Origin: Toxoplasma gondii ME49
Lineage: Eukaryota; Apicomplexa; Conoidasida; Eucoccidiorida; Sarcocystidae
DNA length: 13,514 nt
Direction of reading: 5' to 3'
Assembly: GCF_000006565.2 (NCBI RefSeq)
Contig: NW_017382949.1
Span: forward strand, 1 to 13,514
Shown: positions 8,078 through 13,514 of the stretch, one piece after another
Layout of the letters: each line of letters begins with the position of its first letter
Position numbering within the stretch: the stretch's first letter is position 1
The notes under the pieces: model-generated
Databases searched by the model: none
Told to the model about the DNA's origin: nothing
What the model saw: only the letters and a program-made list of their open reading frames with translations
Program-made: the position numbers and the translations under genes

Positions 8078-11000
8078 GTGAGTTGTAAAACTCTAATCGC
8101 AGTTGGGCAGTCTTTTGAGCAACAACCCTGCGACTGGACCAGGCGATGCTAGAGCGTGTTCCTCTTTTTATCCATTCGCTTAGGCCGTCGTGGCGTGTAA
8201 TGCGTCAAGGTTGCGGGGGCCGTCTCGGATCATGTTGTCATGCTTACCCATAGCAGCCTCTCAGACGCAGCGTGACCCGTTGGTATATCCGACGCAGCAT
8301 GGCACCGCTGGGGGGTTGCCACATTGTAGAGGTGGCAACGTCGACTTCTCTCGTAAACTGTGGTGCTCTGTTGATTTACAGGATCCCACCGACAAGGTAT
8401 CGCAGCCTCACCCAGATCTGAGGGAGGGGCGGCTTCGGGGAGGTCGGCTGTCGGGGGACTAGGCCTTGCCCGAATTGTTACGGTGTCAGGCCGCGGAACC
8501 CTGACACTCGGAGAGCTTGCCATGGAGCAGTTCAGGAGGCAGGCGATGGAGTTGCGAGAGGAATGGAAGGACGAGGAGCGCTACGTGAGGAGGAATGTTG
8601 GACGTGTCATCGTGAATCAGTCCTCCCGTCCTACTATCTCAGGAGTGCAGAAGTCGACAGCATCTGCGAGAAACCGGTTTCGAATGCGATCACTTGCACG
8701 GCTGCAGGAGGCCGCACGACTGGAGTCTATGGCAAGCGAAATTGCTGCAAAGCTGCTAGCAGCCGGAGTGGATCTCTCGCACGTCCCAGGCGACGCCTCG
8801 CTGACACCCGGAGCGAGCGATCAGGGCCCGCGGGTTGGCGGCGACGCAGCCGCACCAGGTAATCTGTGACTCAAGCGCGCTGGAACGTTTATCGTGCTAC
8901 TGGGGTTGGCACACATGTGTGGCGGAGGCAACAGACGGGTAGCGTTTCTGGTCGGCATTGTCCGAAGAGGCGTGAGGTCCGTCCGTCCATTTCGAGGGGG
9001 GACTCGACCCATAAGAAAAACAGAACACGCTGAATCTACATAGCCATCAATGCCGTGAAGGGGTTTAGTTGTGGCCGTGATGTTGCCACCGTCTTGCCAT
9101 CACCTAATGGGTTGCTGTGTTTTGCCAGACACACGGTGAGCAAGTAGTACAGTGAATGCATCTGAGGCTGCCATTACCCCTCATTTATTGTGTGGATTTC
9201 TGCCCTGGCGCCAGGTACGTCAAGTGCCGGTGCACCCCCAGGAATGGCCATGCAATTGTACGTGCGTTTGGGTGTTGCCGCGCTGAGGAAGGAAGCGAAC
9301 GAGCTCGAGGAGCTGTTGTCCAACAAGGCTCTGTACATCGAGCAACACGCTGCGGAGAGCTTGGCACAGAGCCTCAGTCCGAATCCACCTGATTCCCTTC
9401 TATTGAAGTGGCGGGGCCAAGCAATAAGGTCCTATTCTAGACATGAGAGCCGCCGGAGAGAGCGGGCAGCGACTCTTCGGGCCCAGGCAGATATGTGGGA
9501 GGGCCGTCTGGCCTCAGGTGACTTGCTGCAGCAGGATCCCGATGAGGGCTCCTCCTCCAGGGAAACAGCGCCCCAACCAGCATCGAAATCGGACACTACA
9601 CAAGGCCGACGAGGTGCGTTTCCTGCGGCTCTCAATCGGCAAGACGGCAACCTGACAAACAGTACCAATGCACACTAATTCCAGTATTTGTCAGCTAACA
9701 ACGTTTCACAGCACCGCAGCTCGAACATCCACTACACGCGAGCATCCGGCGACGTCCAGATGTCGGCCGCCCGCTCCGACGCGTATGTCGGGTATGCTGG
9801 GACGTTCAACGAAGGGTGTCTAGGAGAGAAAAAAGGAACCTGTCGACTGTGGGGCCCACTGTTGAGAAAGTGGAAGACGAAGGCGATACCATTTGGCTCT
9901 GTCAGTGAAACGACCAGTGGCGCCGGATGCTGTTTTGTGTTTTCAGCCGGCCGCCGCCGTGGACGTCAACAGGGGCAAGACGCAGGCGAGGGCACCGCAG
10001 CTACTGGCCCGAGTGCCCCGTCTGTGAGCAGCGCGTCGCCCATGTCCCGCCTGGAGGGCTCACTAAGGGGTACACTGCTTGGGAGCAGCGTCGCGCTTCC
10101 AGATGTGGGTAGGGTACCCTATTTCAAACTTGCGATTGAGAATCTGCGACTCGAGGCACGGCGGATTGAAGACAGATGGCGATCCTTGAAGCAATACGTC
10201 ACCAATAGGATTGCCATATGTATGCTCGAAGAGAACACTCGGAGTCCGAGTCCACTTGTAATTAGGCATTGGATACGGCGGGCGCGAAAACAGTACAGCC
10301 GCGTATCAGGGCTGCGTGCAGTAGAAGCGGCCCTCCTGCAGAGGGTCGCGAGTGATCTAGAACGGAAGGCGGCAGCAGAGGGTCTCCTGGTACGAAGCCC
10401 CCAGGAGACACCCCCTCATCGACCTCCTTCCTCTACTGATCTGCCAGGTGCTGGATCGGAAGGAGGCTCAAGCGGTGAGTTCGTGATTCTGTCCACGGAG
10501 TGCATTCTCCGACACTCCAGCCTGTAGAACTCGATGTGCCATTGTATCTCATTCGCAGGTATCATGCTCCGCCCTGGCAAAAAGGCTTCACTATGTCTCC
10601 GTCTCGTGGAAACAGAAATTGTTTAGATTAGTGAGTGACATCCCACCGAATGTCCATCAATTGTTCGGAATAGTGACAAGTGGACGTCAGCTTGGTTCGC
10701 GCACGGTTAATCGCGAGTAGTCTGTGCGAAAGGGGCCGAGACACAACATCTCTTCCTCAGCTCCGCGCAGACACACGCGCACACCGCGTTTTGGGCTGCG
10801 GTTTGACTACGCCAGAGCTGGACAATACGCAGCGCACCTCTTCGGGACACTCCGACAGTGCTGTATATCCTTATCGGTACGTTCTCGGTGTTGGCAGGAT
10901 TTCCACCCAGGCCGGCACCACGGGCGCCTGACCTTACGTTTGCGGACCTTGCCATTTCGAACTTAAGGAGAGATGCCGAGGCCATCGAAGGCACGTGGAG

Positions 11001-12634
11001 TCACGGACTAGAGTACTACGTTGCCCAGCGCGCTGCCGTTCGCATGGTGCGAGGTAACGATCCCTCGCCTACACCCGCCACACAGCGTGAGTGGGCGTAT
11101 AATGATAAGAAGGGCTTCCGTGCCGATGTTATGGGGCATCAGCAAAGGGCACGAGATCTGAAGGATAAGGCGAACGCCCTGGAACAGGAGCTTCGCGCCC
11201 TGCTCTCGTCGGCATCGGGGCAAGTCCCAGAACCGCTGCGCGAATCCGGATCGACTGGTGAGTCTCCGCTGCCCTTTGTGATGCCGAAGATGGCTCCACC
11301 ATTGAGCTACATCAGCAACGAAGCTAATCGCGACTTAACACGGAAGAGTTCCTATTTTTCTACATCTTTCTGTTTCTTCTAGGTCGTTGACACGGGTCGG
11401 TATTAGACAAGATTCAGTCTAGCCATTTCCCTGTCGTTGCCCATCAGGCGGTGTGTCGTCGAGATTGGGCCTCTGTAGTGGGTGGTGTGAGCTGTGACTT
11501 CGTCGAGTGCTGTCCTATATACTCATGCTAGCAAGGGTGCGACGAAACGTTTCTCGTCCAACTGCGACAGTCACGACGACAGCATTGTGCTCGCGTCTGC
11601 CTCTGATACTGTCTGATGCCCAGAAGATTTTATCAGTTCCTTGACTCGAAGCAGGCACTGGAGGTAATTCTACCACACACGACGCCGCACGATACGCGAA
11701 TCGTTTCAGTTTCGTCTACCATGTGCTGTGTCGATTCGTCTGGGCAGTAGATCCATCAGCGGAGCAGTCCGTCGAGCGTCCGTCAGGAAAAAGGAAACAG
11801 AAACGGAAGCACCTGTATCATAGCAGTGCCGAGAGCGCCGGCGAAGGCCCATCCAGAGGCGGTGCTATGCTTCCGGCGCTGCCCCTTTGGTTGACCCCAG
11901 TCTCGGCGGTGCACATTGCGACTCGTCAAAGGGACCCCAGCAATCCGCCTGTCGCTGTCGGGCCTTCTCCTGGATCGTCGTCACCTGAGCAGCACTTGCC
12001 GGCTGCAAGACGCTCCCAAAGAGGATCTGGTCCATCGTCATCAACACGTGAACATCCGCCACCGGCAACTGGCGGCCCGCTGCCGCAACGATATACGCCA
12101 GTACCCACCACAACACCTCCGTACCCCGCCGACGTCGAGCGTGGCCTTGGTGACCCCACACCGCCCCACCCCAAAAAGCGACGGCTCCTTGAATTTCTGT
12201 CTGATACAGCCAGACTCGAAAAAACTCCACCGGGACACCGCCAGCCGCTTGGGCGTCTCGCGCTGACGTCAACAGCGAGCCACATGGCGTCAAGCTCCCA
12301 AATGGCCTCAGGCCCACCGCAAGTGCCTAGTCTAGCAGGGACACATGGTAGACTGTCTGGGAGCGGCGGCGACATCATTCCGTCTTTGTCTCTGCCGCTC
12401 AAGAAGCGCCCACTGCGGGGACCTGCAGCTCCCCGCCACGCAGCGGCCGCCGCTGCCACGCCTCTTGTCCGGCAGCCCCCTTTCCGCTCGGGATCGCTCG
12501 CGAGTGCGGGCACTACATCTGGAACGCCATCCCAGCCACCATCTTCCATGGAGCCGTCAGCACCTGCGTCGGCGCCTGCAGGTGACCCAGGTGTAGAACC
12601 GCGTGGACAGCTTCGCCCTCCAGATCCCCACTGA
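7726..12634 (+). CDS. Gene B: multi-domain Lys/Arg-rich secreted protein, KRUF-like (complete, six exons)
   Basis: The spliced model is 7726-8077, 8490-8858, 9215-9613, 9947-10474, 10898-11257 and 11748-12634. The total is 2,895 nt, encoding 964 residues and TGA. Introns of 412, 356, 333, 423 and 490 bp are all GT-AG and all phase 1. Predicted layout by residue: hydrophobic 4-26 and 38-62; acidic/Ser-Pro linker to 117; helical domains at about 122-210, 254-342, 430-519 and 561-654; Pro/Ser-rich tail 670-964 with basic clusters at 684-691, 811-816 and 888-894. The N-terminus suggests entry into the secretory pathway. The four domains are mutually homologous, with conserved LA...LR.EA, W, YV, R(M/I) and (S/N)P positions. 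I do not recognise an enzyme motif. The family assignment (KRUF) is tentative and the function is unknown. Regulation is not visible from the sequence. Confidence 0.85.
8490..8858 (+). CDS. Gene B exon 2: Lys/Arg-rich helical domain 1
   Basis: The length and splice phases match gene A exon 2. The acceptor is GTGTCAG (8483-8489) and the donor CCAG|GTAATC (8859). The domain covers residues 122-210. It is the most conserved of the four domains between the genes. Substitutions cluster in the first helix (for example Lys/Glu and Glu/Lys swaps) and around residues 167-190, and the last third is nearly unchanged. Trp and Cys in the middle of the gene A domain are Ser here. Confidence 0.83.
9215..9613 (+). 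CDS. Gene B exon 3: Lys/Arg-rich helical domain 2
   Basis: The acceptor is CGCCAG (9209-9214) and the donor GAG|GTGCGT (9614). The domain is at residues 254-342. The segment from about residue 275 to 320 differs from gene A at about 25 of 46 positions, while NPPD and RRRERAATLRAQAD are kept. The linker after the domain is identical to gene A at protein level. Confidence 0.83.
9947..10474 (+). CDS. Gene B exon 4: Lys/Arg-rich helical domain 3 (most diverged)
   Basis: The acceptor is TTTTCAG (9940-9946) and the donor GCG|GTGAGT (10475). The first 133 nt are identical to gene A. From about 10080 to 10385 the two diverge strongly without any net indel, and about 49 of 101 residues match. The retained residues are the family scaffold: LA, LRLEA, W, YV, RIA, MLEEN, RSPS, W, RAR and Y. 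The exon then returns to near identity. Confidence 0.83.
10898..11257 (+). CDS. Gene B exon 5: Lys/Arg-rich helical domain 4
   Basis: The acceptor is TTGGCAG (10891-10897) and the donor CTG|GTGAGT (11258). The domain is at residues 561-654 and about 20 residues differ from gene A, concentrated in the first helix and the centre. The charged C-terminal helix (KANALEQELR) is kept. In the unspliced reading frame a one-base deletion just after the donor changes the intron ORF, which does not affect the spliced product. Confidence 0.83.
11748..12634 (+). CDS. Gene B exon 6: Pro/Ser-rich basic C-terminal tail
   Basis: The acceptor is GGGCAG (11742-11747) and the stop TGA is at 12632-12634. It encodes residues 670-964. 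It keeps all three basic clusters of gene A, including PKKRRL (residues 811-816). Substitutions relative to gene A are few: about 9 residue-changing and 2 silent by hand count. The alternative internal donor CAG|GTGACC is also conserved (GT at 12582). Confidence 0.78.
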
Positions 12635-13514
12635 TGCCTTGTCTCATGCACTGCAATCAGAGCATCAGTGATGAGCCGGGTACAAGGATGTGAGCAGGCG
12701 GTTGGCATGCGACACACCTGCGTCGACCCGAAATCCTGATATGCATATCATGCGGGATCCTCGCCTCGATTTCGGACTACATAGAAGATGGTGACCGAGG
12801 CTGCCTGGAAAGACAGACCGTTCGGTTGCCGGCGTTGGACACGAGACGATGTAACGTCGCCAGTGTTTTCCCGCCCGCTCCACGTAACAGCATCGCCACA
12901 TTAGTCACTAGTCCTCTCATCCCCATGACGTACATGCGTGCGCCGAACACGCGTGTCTTCTTCATCTAATACTTTGCAGAAACACGTCTATCGATTTCTC
13001 TACATTGGCTTGCGGATGGGTAAAAGGCCGGATATACGCCAGACTGACGCCGGTCTGTTGTTCCCGTTCGTGATGAGCCATTTGTCGCGGTGGTCCGTGA
13101 CTATTCGCCCTTGCGCCTCACGCCGGGTCAACCAGCTTTATCGCATGTGCCACAGACATCGAGTCGGGGAGATGCACTTTTCCATTCGGTCTTGATGGCC
13201 GCGCCTGTCGTATGTGGTGCGATGGATTAAAGAGTCCAATGACTCTAGGAAAGGGAATACGCTTGTTTGCTCTCGAGTGGGGCTGGGCCAGTTGGCAGGG
13301 CAACACGTTCTACCAGTGTCGTTCCACAGTCTCGTCCAGGATCCGTATTCACGCCAACACAATAATCTGCGCGCATGCCGCAGATATCCATAAAGCCGAC
13401 ATAGATGTTATCGAACATGCGTATTTGCGCATGCCGACTACACCGACACCTAGACCTACCGCACCCTGCGACACAGCCGACCTGCAGCAGCGCAGGAGTA
13501 CTCATGTCGCCCCT
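12635..13514. other. 3' flank of gene B (spacer, cut by window end)
   Basis: This is the counterpart of 4863-5741. The first 565 bases match unit 1 with a single mismatch near 12716, then divergence rises. The acceptor-like TACTTTGCAG is retained (ends at 12979). No coding region can be supported: the long minus-strand frame of unit 1 (5346-5945) is broken here by a one-base insertion. Confidence 0.7.

Larger units (their letters stand above)
7775..13514. repeat. Tandem repeat unit 2 (partial, cut by window end)
   Basis: This is the second head-to-tail copy. It matches 1-5741 of unit 1 and is still matching at the last base of the window, so the array may continue. It contains the only complete copy of the gene (starting at 7726, in the last bases of unit 1 coordinates). 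Total array length and number of units cannot be seen here. Confidence 0.95.

Noticed and set aside
1..13514. Bacterial or viral origin, CRISPR array, tRNA or rRNA genes
   Set aside because: The genes need spliceosomal introns to be read, there are no short regularly spaced repeats, and no cloverleaf or rRNA-like segment was recognised on either strand.

Overview
The window looks like nuclear DNA of a coccidian apicomplexan, most probably Toxoplasma gondii or a close relative (Hammondia, Neospora). The reasons are GC-leaning sequence without strong codon asymmetry, multi-exon genes with 330-490 bp GT-AG introns, a start context (GGCAAATGG) that fits the T. gondii consensus, and a locus-specific tandem gene family. 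The species call is inference. No bacterial-style operon, tRNA, rRNA, CRISPR array or recognisable transposon was found.

The window is 1.74 copies of one 7,774-bp unit repeated head to tail. Position 1 equals 7775, and the offset falls to 7772 and then 7773 through small indels. Each unit carries one six-exon plus-strand gene and about 2.9 kb of non-coding spacer. Gene A (unit 1) lacks its first 51 codons-worth of bases (17 residues) because the window starts inside exon 1. It runs 1-303, 716-1084, 1441-1839, 2173-2700, 3124-3483 and 3976-4862. Gene B (unit 2) is complete: 7726-8077, 8490-8858, 9215-9613, 9947-10474, 10898-11257 and 11748-12634. Its exons sum to 2,895 nt, giving 964 residues plus a stop. 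The gene models were built by hand. All five introns are phase 1 and the frame closes exactly.

The predicted protein has four parts: a hydrophobic N-terminus (signal peptide or two membrane segments); a short acidic/Ser-Pro linker; four homologous, Lys/Arg-rich, probably helical domains of about 90 residues, one per exon (exons 2-5); and a long Pro/Ser-rich disordered tail with several basic nuclear-localisation-like clusters. This suits a secreted protein family of the parasite. It resembles what I know of the T. gondii KRUF family (Lys/Arg-rich, unidentified function, tandem arrays), but I could not verify that and no function is known to me.

The most striking signal is an inverted divergence pattern. 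Introns, linkers and the proximal 3' flank are 98-100% identical between units, while the domain cores in exons 2-5 differ. Exon 4 is the extreme: about half its domain residues differ, without any length change, between flanks of about 500 bp that have 0 and 1 mismatches. This points to a diversifying modular family maintained by patchwise gene conversion or cassette exchange.
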